A stretch of DNA of 64,000 nucleotides, from the NCBI GenBank assembly GCA_949295905.1, contig CASFNA010000002.1:62001-126000 (forward strand), read 5' to 3'. Made by a program: the position numbers and the translations under genes. Every line of letters starts with the position of its first letter. Within the stretch, counting starts at the first letter, position 1. The stretch is from an uncultured Prevotellaceae bacterium (lineage in GTDB: Bacteria; Bacteroidota; Bacteroidia; Bacteroidales; Bacteroidaceae). The notes under the pieces were generated by a model. It did no database searches. It was not told where the DNA came from and saw only the letters and a program-made list of their open reading frames with translations. This document shows positions 7,658 through 17,201 of the stretch, piece by piece.

Positions 7658-8713
7658 TCAGTCAATGCCGATTTTACAGTTATATGTGTTGCCGTTTGCG
7701 CTTATGTAGATTACATAGTTGCCCCGGCGCAGGCCGGACGTGTCGATGCGGACGGAATATCCGTTCCCGGCAGGGCATGTCCGCCTGTCGCTGAAATAGG
7801 AAATGCCAGCCACATCGCATAGCGTCACTGCGATGTCAGCCGCCTCTTGCAGGTCGTAGTTTACTGTTATAGCGTCGCCTTGGTTTACGACGTTGTAGCT
7901 TATTGTGCCGTTGTTTTCTCCTGTGTTGGTATTGTTGTCGTGCTTTTCTCCATCGCTGTGTGTGTTGTCCTGCTCTTGTCCGCAGGCAGCAGTGAAGCTG
8001 AGGCGCACGGTGTGCCCGGTTTCCGATGCTGCGTCTGTATTGTCGCCATAAGCTACGTTGTCGTGTTTGTATATCGGCAGCCCCGTGTGTTGGTCTATCC
8101 ATATAAATGTTTCGCCGGTTTTTAGCATGTTGCCGTCAGTGCTGTCTGGCATGGCTGGTAGTGAGGTTGACATGTGTGTCGTGTCTGTACAGCGAACCCG
8201 TAGCACGTCGTTGATGGTATCACGCCCGTTCTCTATAATCGTTCCGTAAGCGTCGCAGACCATGTTCCTAATCCCGTTGCCGCGTAAAATGTATTTCTGG
8301 CAGTATCTGCCTGCCATTGAAAACGTAGCCGATATGGAGTCGCCATACGATATTGTTCCAGGCAAGACTGGCATCGGCGTAGTGTAAACAAGTTTTGCCA
8401 ACGGATTTTCTTGCGACAGAAGCGATGTGCCTTTGTCGCCTATGGTTAAGCGGATGATGCTTTCCGGCAGGTAAAGAAACAGCAGGCTGTCGCCTTTGAT
8501 GGAGTATTTTATCGTTTCAGTTGTGTTTTTGTCGAATGTGAAATGCCATATTGCCTCTTTCCCGTCTTGCCTGATGTTTGTGCATACTGCGTCATGCAGG
8601 CTTATGACACCTTTTTGGCTGCCAAGCATTCCTTCAAGAGGATGCGTTGTAAGCTGGCCGTAGGCAGCGGTAAAATGCAGTAAGGAGAGTATGGTTAAAA
8701 GCAAGGCTTTCAT
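7658..8713 (-). CDS. Secreted partner protein of the Rhs gene with sorting-domain-like C-terminus
   Basis: 351 residues with signal peptide (residues 1-19, ending AAYGQ). The main part is beta-rich with no recognised family (lipocalin- or META-like strands such as IWHFTFDKN and IRLTIGDKG). A linker rich in Asp, Asn, Thr and His (about residues 245-270) leads to a C-terminal domain of about 80 residues with VTLCDVAGISYF, GYSVRIDTSGLRRGNYVIYI and a last strand YNCKIG. This resembles type IX secretion sorting domains or the related Bacteroidetes C-terminal domain. First gene of the Rhs operon, with a promoter 30-37 bases upstream. It may help export, anchor or present the Rhs protein; that role is inferred. 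Confidence 0.65.
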   Translation of the reverse strand: MKALLLTILSLLHFTAAYGQLTTHPLEGMLGSQKGVISLHDAVCTNIRQDGKEAIWHFTFDKNTTETIKYSIKGDSLLFLYLPESIIRLTIGDKGTSLLSQENPLAKLVYTTPMPVLPGTISYGDSISATFSMAGRYCQKYILRGNGIRNMVCDAYGTIIENGRDTINDVLRVRCTDTTHMSTSLPAMPDSTDGNMLKTGETFIWIDQHTGLPIYKHDNVAYGDNTDAASETGHTVRLSFTAACGQEQDNTHSDGEKHDNNTNTGENNGTISYNVVNQGDAITVNYDLQEAADIAVTLCDVAGISYFSDRRTCPAGNGYSVRIDTSGLRRGNYVIYISANGNTYNCKIGID

Positions 8714-8742
8714 GGCTTTTTAGCGATAAGTATTAGTGTTTA

Positions 8743-8750
8743 CAAAGATA
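8743..8750 (-). promoter_or_regulatory. Promoter -7 element of the Rhs operon
   Basis: Minus-strand TATCTTTG matches TAnnTTTG. A TTG lies about 19 bases upstream (8770-8772). The ATG at 8713 follows about 30 bases downstream. Confidence 0.65.
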
Positions 8751-8793
8751 AACATTAATTTTACTAAAAACAAGCTTTTCGGTTGTAAAAAAT

Positions 8794-8837
8794 AAGAATT
8801 AAGAAAATTACCAGTAAAGCTAATTTTCTTAATTCTT
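8794..8837. terminator. Perfect 17-bp inverted repeat, likely terminator
   Basis: AAGAATTAAGAAAATTA (8794-8810), a 10-base loop, then its exact reverse complement (8821-8837). It lies between two genes on the minus strand and could end the ThrE-type transcript. Its words recur in other intergenic gaps (27632-27694, 51175-51283, 52800-52877). Confidence 0.5.
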
Positions 8838-8864
8838 AACCCTTGATTCTTTATTTTTTGTCTG

Positions 8865-10190
8865 TTATCCTCTTGTCACCGAGAACGACTGGCGGTGGAA
8901 AATGAAGATGGGGATGATGCAGCCTACCACCATGCCGAACATCACAAGGACGGTGAGCGACGAGTTGTGGAAGAAGCGCGAGACATATTCCATTGTGTAT
9001 TCGTCGGGCAGGCGCACTATGTTTATAAGGTCGCGTATGGCCTTGTAGGCAAACATTCCGGGCACCATTGGCAGCAGCGACGGGAAGGCGAAGCACTCCG
9101 CAGGGCAGTGTATGCGCATGGCGAATGGCACGGCCAGCAGTCCTATGGCGAAGCCTGCTACGGTTGAGGCCGTCACCTGGTCGAGCATCAGCGTGGAGTT
9201 GTGCATCAGGAAGTAGCGTATGCCGTGCCCGATGCAGGCCAGCAGTGCGCATATTAGCAGGGCCTTGCGCGGCGGATTGCTTATGATTGCGAAGCCTACG
9301 CCGGCCACGGCGGCGAAAAGCCCGTCGGCGATGGCGGCCTGCACAACGTCGGGGCGCACCACCTTGGTGAACGTTGTGGGGTCTATGCCGAAGATTATGA
9401 CCGTCGCCGATAGGCCCACGGCTATGCAGATAATTAGCAGGCAGGCGTTGGTTAGGCGCGCTATGCCGTCAAGCGCGTGTCCGTCAACTATGTCCATCAC
9501 GCCGTTGATTAGCGGAACACCCGGCACAAGGTAGAGCATCGATGTTCCGAGCGATATGTCTTCCGTGCCGCCATGGAAGTAGAGGTAGTCTGTAACGCCA
9601 ATCATCGTCGATACGAAGGCGCAGATTACGAATACGGCCAGGTGGTTAAGCTTGCGCCGTGTCAGCTCTTGGCGGATGAAGAAGCCCACGAGCGTGGCGA
9701 CGAACACTATGCACATCGACGTGAGGTTGCCGTCGAACAGGCGGCAGAAGCAGGCGTTGGCGAGCGAGGCCAGCAGCAACACCGTCCACCGGCTTTCCTT
9801 CTTTTCCTTGACAATCATCTTGAACATGCGCCAAAGTTCCTTCAGCGGCAGCTTCTTGTCAAACGCCTTCCACGACAGGGCGGACAGCTTCATGTTGGCC
9901 TTGAAGTTGAGCGCCATGGCCGGTGTCTTTTTTATGTACGTGTACGAGCGGTTGTGCTTAGTGTCGAGCAGCGTAATGCTTAGCGTCTTTGGGAAGATTA
10001 GCAGGTTGATGTGGTAGCCGAACGAGTGGGCCATGCGCACCGTGTTGTATTGTATGCGCGATGTCTGCGCCCCTACGGCCATCAGTGTCGAGGCGTATTC
10101 GGCCAGGAATATGGCCGTGTCTTTCAGTGCTTCGTGTACGTTTCCTTCTTCTTTCTGCCTTGAGTCTGTCGTTTCCTGAAAACTTGTCAT
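8865..10190 (-). CDS. Threonine/serine exporter family protein (ThrE type)
   Basis: Polytopic membrane protein of 441 residues from the start chosen. The N-terminal half is the ThrE cytoplasmic-plus-membrane domain (YASTLMAVGAQTSRIQYN, MVPG-type helices, SMLYLVPGVPLINGVMDIVDG). The C-terminal half is the second ThrE domain (SNPPRKALL, CPAECFAFPSLLPMVPGMFAYKAI). Both halves in one chain correspond to full-length ThrE, which exports Thr and Ser with proton antiport. The frame is open to 10229, but a good -7 element at 10217-10224 would put transcription start near 10210, so the ATG at 10190 (MTSFQETTDS) is preferred. It stands alone, followed by a 17-bp inverted repeat. Confidence 0.85.
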   Translation of the reverse strand: MTSFQETTDSRQKEEGNVHEALKDTAIFLAEYASTLMAVGAQTSRIQYNTVRMAHSFGYHINLLIFPKTLSITLLDTKHNRSYTYIKKTPAMALNFKANMKLSALSWKAFDKKLPLKELWRMFKMIVKEKKESRWTVLLLASLANACFCRLFDGNLTSMCIVFVATLVGFFIRQELTRRKLNHLAVFVICAFVSTMIGVTDYLYFHGGTEDISLGTSMLYLVPGVPLINGVMDIVDGHALDGIARLTNACLLIICIAVGLSATVIIFGIDPTTFTKVVRPDVVQAAIADGLFAAVAGVGFAIISNPPRKALLICALLACIGHGIRYFLMHNSTLMLDQVTASTVAGFAIGLLAVPFAMRIHCPAECFAFPSLLPMVPGMFAYKAIRDLINIVRLPDEYTMEYVSRFFHNSSLTVLVMFGMVVGCIIPIFIFHRQSFSVTRG

Positions 10191-10216
10191 AATGTCGTAG
10201 TTGTGTAAAACGGATG

Positions 10217-10224
10217 CAAAATTA
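10217..10224 (-). promoter_or_regulatory. Promoter -7 element of the ThrE-type gene
   Basis: Minus-strand TAATTTTG. It overlaps the longest possible coding frame and so argues for the start at 10190. The -33 region is weak. Confidence 0.55.
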
Positions 10225-10290
10225 TACATTTCTGCCGATAAAATGAAGGCATTTGGCAGTTACTTTCATTCATGCCATTTGCCTTTCGCC

Positions 10291-11406
10291 TTATTTCCTG
10301 CCGGCGACTACCTTCAACAGTCTTGGCGTGAAGCGGCGCATCAGGTAGAACACGGCGAGCAGCAGGCTTACCGATACGGGTACGGTGGCGGCATAGGCGA
10401 GAGCCATTAGCCATTGGTTGGCTGTGAATGGGGCGGCAATGCGTAGCAGTATCATGAACACCTCGTGTATTATGAGCATGTGGGCGACATATATGAAGAA
10501 CGAGGCGGATGCCAGGAAGCGGTTTACCCGGCACACGTTGTGTTGCAGCAGCCATGCCGCCGTGTTGTATGCAAAGACGAGTCCGGCGCACTGGTTCAGC
10601 TTTTTCAATACAGGCATGGCGTCGGGGTATCGGCAGTATGCCACGGCGTAGGCTGTCGATAAAAGGAAATATAATATGGCGGCAGCTTTCCTCTGTTTGC
10701 CGAATTCTACGAATATGTCTTTCCGGCTTATGCTTATGTACGCTCCCCACGAGAAGAAAAAGAAGGCCGTGAGCAGCTGGCTGTGGTGGCCTAAGGGGAA
10801 GAACGCGTTTGCAAACCAGGCCGCTCCGAGTGCCGCGACGACGTAGCCGCGCGTTTTTCTTATGGCAAGGTGTATCAACGGTGTCGCCAATACTACAATC
10901 ATAAGGTCGCGGACGAACCACAACGGACTGTCTATCGGGTATATTTCGCCGGTTGCCGAGGTGTATGGCAGTATGCCTTTGCCCATGTCCCAGAAGCTGT
11001 AAGCCAGTGCGCCGGGCGAGAAGTCCATGTCGGCGAATGTCCGTTGGTCGGCAAAGAGGAACGCCAGGCACGGCAGAGCGAACAGTAGGAGTTTGGCTAT
11101 CGCCAGCGAGTTCCATACTATGTAGGGAATCAGTAGCGATTTTACCCTGTTGCGCAGTTTGCGCCTGTAGGTTGTGGCGTCCATTTTAATGTTCAGGAAG
11201 AACACGAAGCCTGAAATGAAAAAGTATACAGGCACGCTTTGGTCGAGCAGCAGTCCTGCTATTAGTCCGTTCAATGCCTTGAACAACGGGACATGGTTTG
11301 TCACGTTGGGCACGCCGTCATACCATGCGTGTATGAACAGTACGACCACCGCCAGGGGAAACCTTAGCAGGTCGAGGCTTTGCGAACGCAGGTCGTTTCT
11401 GTCCAT
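10291..11406 (-). CDS. Acyltransferase 3 family membrane protein
   Basis: 371 residues from the ATG at 11406 (MDRNDLRSQSLDLLRFP). The frame is open to 11523, but a promoter element at 11471-11478 makes the longer start unlikely. Ten or so membrane segments begin with RSQSLDLLRFPLAVVVLFIH, in which the Arg and the loop His match the acyltransferase-3 signature. SVPVYFFISGFVFFLN and SPLWFVRDLMIVVL follow, both typical of the family. These proteins O-acetylate or O-succinylate cell-surface sugars. The substrate cannot be read from sequence, and no polysaccharide genes adjoin it. Confidence 0.85.
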   Translation of the reverse strand: MDRNDLRSQSLDLLRFPLAVVVLFIHAWYDGVPNVTNHVPLFKALNGLIAGLLLDQSVPVYFFISGFVFFLNIKMDATTYRRKLRNRVKSLLIPYIVWNSLAIAKLLLFALPCLAFLFADQRTFADMDFSPGALAYSFWDMGKGILPYTSATGEIYPIDSPLWFVRDLMIVVLATPLIHLAIRKTRGYVVAALGAAWFANAFFPLGHHSQLLTAFFFFSWGAYISISRKDIFVEFGKQRKAAAILYFLLSTAYAVAYCRYPDAMPVLKKLNQCAGLVFAYNTAAWLLQHNVCRVNRFLASASFFIYVAHMLIIHEVFMILLRIAAPFTANQWLMALAYAATVPVSVSLLLAVFYLMRRFTPRLLKVVAGRK

Positions 11407-11470
11407 TTCAGTTGTCGGCAAGTTCCCTTTCGGGGTGTTGAATATGTTTGATGGTTTGTAAAATCGCGTG

Positions 11471-11478
11471 CAAAGGTA
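11471..11478 (-). promoter_or_regulatory. Promoter -7 element of the acyltransferase gene
   Basis: Minus-strand TACCTTTG, about 65 bases before the preferred ATG at 11406. Confidence 0.6.
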
Positions 11479-12093
11479 TATATATTTATCGGTAACGCTG
11501 TTATGTCCAGTGCGTTTTTTCATTATATGTGGCTGTTGCAGCCGTTGCCTGGTGCGTCATGCCGCCAAGTGTCTTTTTGTCGGCTTTGGCTTGTCTTGTG
11601 CTTGCATGTTGATTTTATATGACGCTATGGGAGCGCGTTATTTGAAAAATAAAACCGTCCGGGCGTAAATACCGCACGGAGAAGTGTGCAGGCACAAGTG
11701 CCTGTACGTCATGGCGTTATGGGCGGCATGGGGTGTTCTGTGCAATGTCGTGCGGCTTCCGGTTTCGCAAAAGGCCGCTTTTTACATTGCAAAAGGCGGC
11801 AAAACGCATTGCAAAAGGCGGCCGGACGGAGAGTGAAAACCGCCATGGCGTATGGCGAAAGGGGCCTTTCGGCACGGAAACGCCGCCAAAAGACACTCTG
11901 GCGGATGCTTTTCCTTGTCAGAAAAGCATGTTTACCGCTCTCTGTTTTTCTGTTTGATGCGTTTCCGTTGGAGTTTTCACGGTGTCAAAAAGTAATGCGC
12001 CGTAGCCTTTGTGCTTGACAAATGAAAATGCCATCGGTTGCGGGCGGTCTGCCAAATTTGTCAGTCCGTCAGTGCCAGACGTGACATTTTGGC
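11479..12093. other. Intergenic region upstream of groES holding array B
   Basis: About 600 bases between divergent genes. The only structured content is the 22-bp array at 11765-11896. The open frame 11686-12018 runs through the array and is not considered a gene. No RNA gene or CIRCE-type operator was recognised. Confidence 0.5.
11765..11896. repeat. 22-bp-period palindromic array B (6 units)
   Basis: Units start at 11765, 11787, 11809, 11831, 11853 and 11875. The first three carry GCAAAAGGC at the same phase (positions 3-11, or 3-11 shifted by none), and unit 5 has GAAAGGGGCCTTTC. Spacer bases between cores vary. It is the longest array in the window. Confidence 0.8.
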
Positions 12094-12120
12094 CTTTGGC
12101 ACGCTTTTCGCTATAATGTT
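12087..12120 (+). promoter_or_regulatory. Probable groESL promoter
   Basis: TAATGTTG (12113-12120) is one base off TAnnTTTG, with TTTG at 12087-12090 or 12094-12097 upstream. The leader to groES is about 60 bases. No heat-shock operator seen. Confidence 0.45.
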
Positions 12121-12183
12121 GGCGGACGCGCCAAAGGGCGTGGACGGATGTATTAAGGTATATAACATTAAAATCATAGAACT

Positions 12184-12456
12184 ATGAACATCAAACCATT
12201 AGCAGACAGGGTGCTAGTTCAGCCGGCACCGGCAGAGGAGAAAATCGGTGGAATAATCATTCCTGATACGGCCAAGGAGAAGCCGCTCCATGGTAAGGTA
12301 ATAGCCACAGGCAAGGGCACTAAGGACGAAGAGATGGTGCTCAAGGCCGGAGACGAGGTGCTTTACGGCAAATATTCAGGCACGGAACTCGAGTTCGAGG
12401 GCGAGAAATACCTGATGATGCGCCAGAGCGACGTGCTCGCAGTGATTGAAAAATAA
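12184..12456 (+). CDS. groES: Co-chaperonin GroES
   Basis: 90 residues, the usual length. It starts [19 protein letters not shown], has the mobile-loop region with [13 protein letters not shown], then GKVIATGKG and [12 protein letters not shown]. It forms the heptameric lid on GroEL and acts in the cytoplasm in protein folding. It lies 155 bases before groEL. The gap has AT-rich words (GGTAAAA-type) facing their rough complements (CTCCTTACTCC-type), one of the locus-specific inverted elements of this genome. Confidence 0.98.
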   Translation: MNIKPLADRVLVQPAPAEEKIGGIIIPDTAKEKPLHGKVIATGKGTKDEEMVLKAGDEVLYGKYSGTELEFEGEKYLMMRQSDVLAVIEK

Positions 12457-14240
<1,784 letters not shown>

Positions 14241-14260
14241 AATTGCAAACTTAAGATAAC

Positions 14261-14297
14261 AAAAAGAGGGACGCTCGTGAAGGGTGTCCCTCTTTTT
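14261..14297 (+). terminator. Rho-independent terminator of groESL
   Basis: AAAAAGAGGGAC (14261-14272) pairs with GTCCCTCTTTTT (14286-14297) across a 13-base loop and ends in a T run. Confidence 0.85.
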
Positions 14298-14338
14298 AAT
14301 TGTTTTTAGCTTGTTTCGTGCGATTTTTAGCATGAAAA

Positions 14339-14371
14339 ATTTGTTGGTTACATATAAAGTGCCTACTTTTG
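14339..14371 (+). promoter_or_regulatory. Promoter of candidate small RNA
   Basis: TTTG at about 14340-14343, a spacer of 20 bases and TACTTTTG at 14364-14371, the best-spaced promoter in the gap after groEL. Confidence 0.6.
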
Positions 14372-14376
14372 CACGT

Positions 14377-14506
14377 GTAAAGAAACAGATATAAACAGAG
14401 AATAGATCCTAAAGTAGATATTTTTTTGATTTGTTTTAGTAGATTAGTTTTTAAGTAGTTTGTTTTTTGAAAATCGCTTGTCGTGACGACATGCGATTTT
14501 TTTTAT
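14377..14506 (+). ncRNA. Candidate small RNA of about 130 nt
   Basis: A well-formed promoter (14364-14371) and a strong hairpin terminator (14470-14506) bracket an AT-rich stretch without a credible open frame. The interior is T-rich, with several TTAGT/TAGT words. No known RNA family recognised. It might also be an attenuated leader of the small membrane protein gene at 14619, but that gene has its own promoter beyond the terminator. Confidence 0.4.
14470..14506 (+). terminator. Rho-independent terminator of candidate small RNA
   Basis: AAAATCGC and TTGTCG pair with CGACA and GCGATTTT around a TGA loop; eight Ts follow. Confidence 0.75.
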
Positions 14507-14560
14507 TTGCATTAAAGTCAAAAATAGAAGCCATTGTTTCACATTGTCCTTGATTTTGCT

Positions 14561-14568
14561 TACCTTTG
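14561..14568 (+). promoter_or_regulatory. Promoter -7 element for the gene at 14619
   Basis: TACCTTTG matches TAnnTTTG. TTG motifs lie upstream but not at ideal spacing. Confidence 0.5.
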
Positions 14569-14618
14569 CAGGCATGTTCCCACATACATGCCTTAACGTA
14601 TGTGGCAATTTGGATATT

Positions 14619-14813
14619 ATGGATGTCAATGATTTCAAGATAAAGTGGTGGCAGTGGGTACTGTATATCGCTGTGTCGGCCGGGTTGCTTTATATCACCA
14701 AATCGTGGTTGATGTCGCTCGGAATAATGCTGCTGCTCATACTGCTCGACCGCTGGCTCGCCGAATATGAGCGGAAGAAGCGCGGCGGTGACGACGACGA
14801 TATATTGTTTTAG
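14619..14813 (+). CDS. Small inner-membrane protein
   Basis: 64 residues from the ATG at 14619; the frame is open to 14544, but that start precedes the -7 element. After KIKWWQW come two closely spaced hydrophobic segments (about residues 12-26 and 31-45), then a charged tail, YERKKRGGDDDDILF. No family recognised. The stop is three bases before the next start, so it is first in an operon with the AmgK-like kinase, the MurU-like transferase and perhaps guaA. This suggests a link with the cell envelope. Confidence 0.6.
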   Translation: MDVNDFKIKWWQWVLYIAVSAGLLYITKSWLMSLGIMLLLILLDRWLAEYERKKRGGDDDDILF

Positions 14814-14816
14814 GCT

Positions 14817-16358
14817 ATGCAGAAGCTTTTGGATTTGTACAAGCAGTGGAGCGGTTCGGCTCCTTCAGGTGTCGAGCTGATTGACGCCGCAGGCAGCAAC
14901 CGCCGTTATTACCGCATGTCGGGAGCAGATGGTGGCTCTGTTATAGGCGTTATTGGCACGAGCCGCGACGAGGACCACGCTTTCATTTACCTTTCCGGGC
15001 ATTTCAAGAAGCGGCAGCTGCCCGTGCCGCGCATCATAGCCGTGTCCGGTGACGAGCTTCGTTATTTACAGGAAGACCTTGGCCGCGTGTCGCTGTTTGG
15101 CGCAATCAGTGGCGGCCGCGAGTCTGGTGGCAGGTATAATCAGCGTGAGAAGCAGTTGCTGGTCAATACCATCCGCGAGTTGCCGAATATACAAATCCGT
15201 GGTGCGCGCGGGCTTGACTGGAGCAATTGTTATCCCCAGCCGGAGTTCAACGAGGACAGCGTGCTCTTCGACTTGAATTATTTTAAATACTGTTTCCTGA
15301 AACCTGCCGAGCTTGATTTCCACGAACTGAAGCTTGAGGCAAACTTCCGCCTCTTCGCGAAAGACCTTGTTGCGGAGAAGTCGGACAGCTTCATGTACCG
15401 TGATTTCCAGGCCCGCAATGTCATGCTCGACGCTCAGGGCCGCCCGTATTTCATCGATTACCAGGGCGGACGCAAAGGCCCGTATTATTATGACTTGGCT
15501 TCGTTCCTATGGCAGGCGTCCGCCAAGTATTCGAATAAGTTGAGGCGTGAGCTGGTTTACGAGTATTACAACTCGTTGAAGATGTACACCGAAGTGCCTT
15601 CGGTACGCCATTTTGTAGAGCGTTTGAGCCTGTTCGTACTGTTCCGCACGCTCCAGGTGCTTGGTGCATACGGCTTCCGTGGATATTTTGAGCGTAAAAA
15701 GCATTTTCTTGACAGCATTCCCCATGCCATGCAGAACCTGCGCGAGCTGTTGAAACTCAATGTTTTCACATATCCATATCTTATGGATGTGTTGCGCCAG
15801 CTTACCGAGCTGCCGCAGTTCGCACGGCTGGAAGAGCCGGCGTTGACTCGCGCCGACGGTTTCAAGACATCAGACAGCAAGGTATATGTAGGCCATCCGT
15901 CTGACGGTCCGGCCACATTCTCCAAATATGATAACAAGGGACCGCTGGTTGTCCGCGTGTTCAGCTTCTCCTATCACAAGGGCATTCCTGAAGACGAGAG
16001 CGGCAACGGGGGCGGCTATGTGTTCGATTGCCGCAGCACGCACAACCCCGGACGCTACGAGCCTTACAAGAAGTTGACCGGGCTTGACGAGCCTGTAATA
16101 CGCTTTCTTGAGGACGACGGCGAAATTCTTGCGTTCCTTGACAGCGTTTACAAGCTGGCCGACGCCCACGTACGCCGTTACATCCAGCGCGGATTTACAA
16201 GCCTTATGTTCTGTTTCGGATGCACTGGCGGGCAACACCGCAGCGTATATGCGGCGCAGCATCTTGCCGAACATATAAATGAAAAGTTTGGTGTCGAGGT
16301 GCGCATCGTCCACCGTGAGCAGAATATCAGCAAAACATTGGAGGCCAAACGAAAATAA
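14817..16358 (+). CDS. AmgK-like amino-sugar kinase fused to a RapZ C-terminal domain
   Basis: 513 residues. The N-terminal part (about 1-330) is an aminoglycoside-phosphotransferase-fold kinase, with AAGSNRRYYRM as the nucleotide loop, catalytic YRDFQARNVM (Asp196, Asn201) and metal-binding FIDYQGG (Asp214). This matches AmgK, the anomeric MurNAc/GlcNAc kinase of peptidoglycan recycling. The C-terminal part (from about 370) is a RapZ C-terminal domain: VRVFSFSYHKGIP, GYVFDCRSTHNPGR, FGCTGGQHRSVYAAQHLA and VRIVHRE. In E. coli that domain senses GlcN6P and binds RNA. The next gene is a MurU-like nucleotidyltransferase, matching the AmgK-MurU pathway to UDP-MurNAc. Kinase and RapZ assignments are firm; substrate is inferred. 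Confidence 0.85.
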   Translation: MQKLLDLYKQWSGSAPSGVELIDAAGSNRRYYRMSGADGGSVIGVIGTSRDEDHAFIYLSGHFKKRQLPVPRIIAVSGDELRYLQEDLGRVSLFGAISGGRESGGRYNQREKQLLVNTIRELPNIQIRGARGLDWSNCYPQPEFNEDSVLFDLNYFKYCFLKPAELDFHELKLEANFRLFAKDLVAEKSDSFMYRDFQARNVMLDAQGRPYFIDYQGGRKGPYYYDLASFLWQASAKYSNKLRRELVYEYYNSLKMYTEVPSVRHFVERLSLFVLFRTLQVLGAYGFRGYFERKKHFLDSIPHAMQNLRELLKLNVFTYPYLMDVLRQLTELPQFARLEEPALTRADGFKTSDSKVYVGHPSDGPATFSKYDNKGPLVVRVFSFSYHKGIPEDESGNGGGYVFDCRSTHNPGRYEPYKKLTGLDEPVIRFLEDDGEILAFLDSVYKLADAHVRRYIQRGFTSLMFCFGCTGGQHRSVYAAQHLAEHINEKFGVEVRIVHREQNISKTLEAKRK

Positions 16359-16369
16359 TATAAGTTGTA

Positions 16370-17116
16370 ATGATGCAAGCAATGATATTCGCCGCAGGCC
16401 TTGGCACGCGCCTGAAGCCGCTTACCGACACCATGCCGAAGGCTCTTGTCAGGGTAGGGGGCAGGCCGTTGATTGAGCATGTGGTTGACAAACTGAAATC
16501 CGCAGGCGTAGAAAAGATGGTTGTCAACGTGCATCATTTCGCGTCGCAGGTTGTCGATTACCTGCATGAAAACGGCAATTTCGGAACTGACATAAGCATA
16601 AGCGACGAGACAGACAAGCTCCTTGATACTGGTGGAGGCTTGAAGAAAGCCGCCGGTCTGTTTGCCGCCGATGCTCCGATACTTATACACAACGTAGACA
16701 TATTGAGCAACGTAGACCTGCGTTGGCTGTATGAGAGCCATGAAGGCAACGATGCCACATTGCTCGTAAGCGAGCGCAAGACCAAGCGTTACCTGCTTTT
16801 CAACGGCGACATGCGCCTCGTAGGATGGACCAACATTGAGACGGGCGAGGTAAGAAGTCCGTACAAAGACCTCAATGTTAATGCCTGCAAGATGTACGCT
16901 TTCAGCGGCATACACGTTTTCTCACCACGTCTGTTCCCATTGATGGATGCTTTTTCCGACAAGTTCGGCATCATGGACTTTTACCTGAAAGTGTGTGACA
17001 AGGCTGTAATCAAGGCTTGCGTGAAGCCAGACCTGCGCCTGCTTGATGTCGGCAAGCTTGACAGTCTCGCCGAGGCGGAACGCTTTTTAAAAGGTGAAAG
17101 CGGTGACAAAAATTAA
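16370..17116 (+). CDS. MurU-like sugar-1-phosphate nucleotidyltransferase
   Basis: 248 residues. The N-terminal signature AMIFAAGLGTRLKPLTDTMPKAL is that of nucleotidyltransferases making NDP-sugars; HNVDILSNVDL holds the metal-binding Asp and GIHVFSP follows. Size and context match MurU (MurNAc-1-phosphate uridylyltransferase), which works directly after AmgK in salvage of MurNAc and so bypasses fosfomycin-sensitive MurA. It starts 11 bases after the kinase stop. Glucose-1-phosphate or mannose-1-phosphate as substrate cannot be excluded from sequence. Confidence 0.75.
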   Translation: MMQAMIFAAGLGTRLKPLTDTMPKALVRVGGRPLIEHVVDKLKSAGVEKMVVNVHHFASQVVDYLHENGNFGTDISISDETDKLLDTGGGLKKAAGLFAADAPILIHNVDILSNVDLRWLYESHEGNDATLLVSERKTKRYLLFNGDMRLVGWTNIETGEVRSPYKDLNVNACKMYAFSGIHVFSPRLFPLMDAFSDKFGIMDFYLKVCDKAVIKACVKPDLRLLDVGKLDSLAEAERFLKGESGDKN

Positions 17117-17201
17117 ATAGGTATGGCGATTGGCGACAAAGTATTTGTCTTTAACTTCCCTGACTTCTGTAAATTCTATAACTTCCAAATAAAAAGATAC
17201 G

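Noticed and set aside
11686-12018. Open frame of 110 codons upstream of groES
   Set aside because: It runs straight through array B, has no recognisable motif and no promoter or start context.
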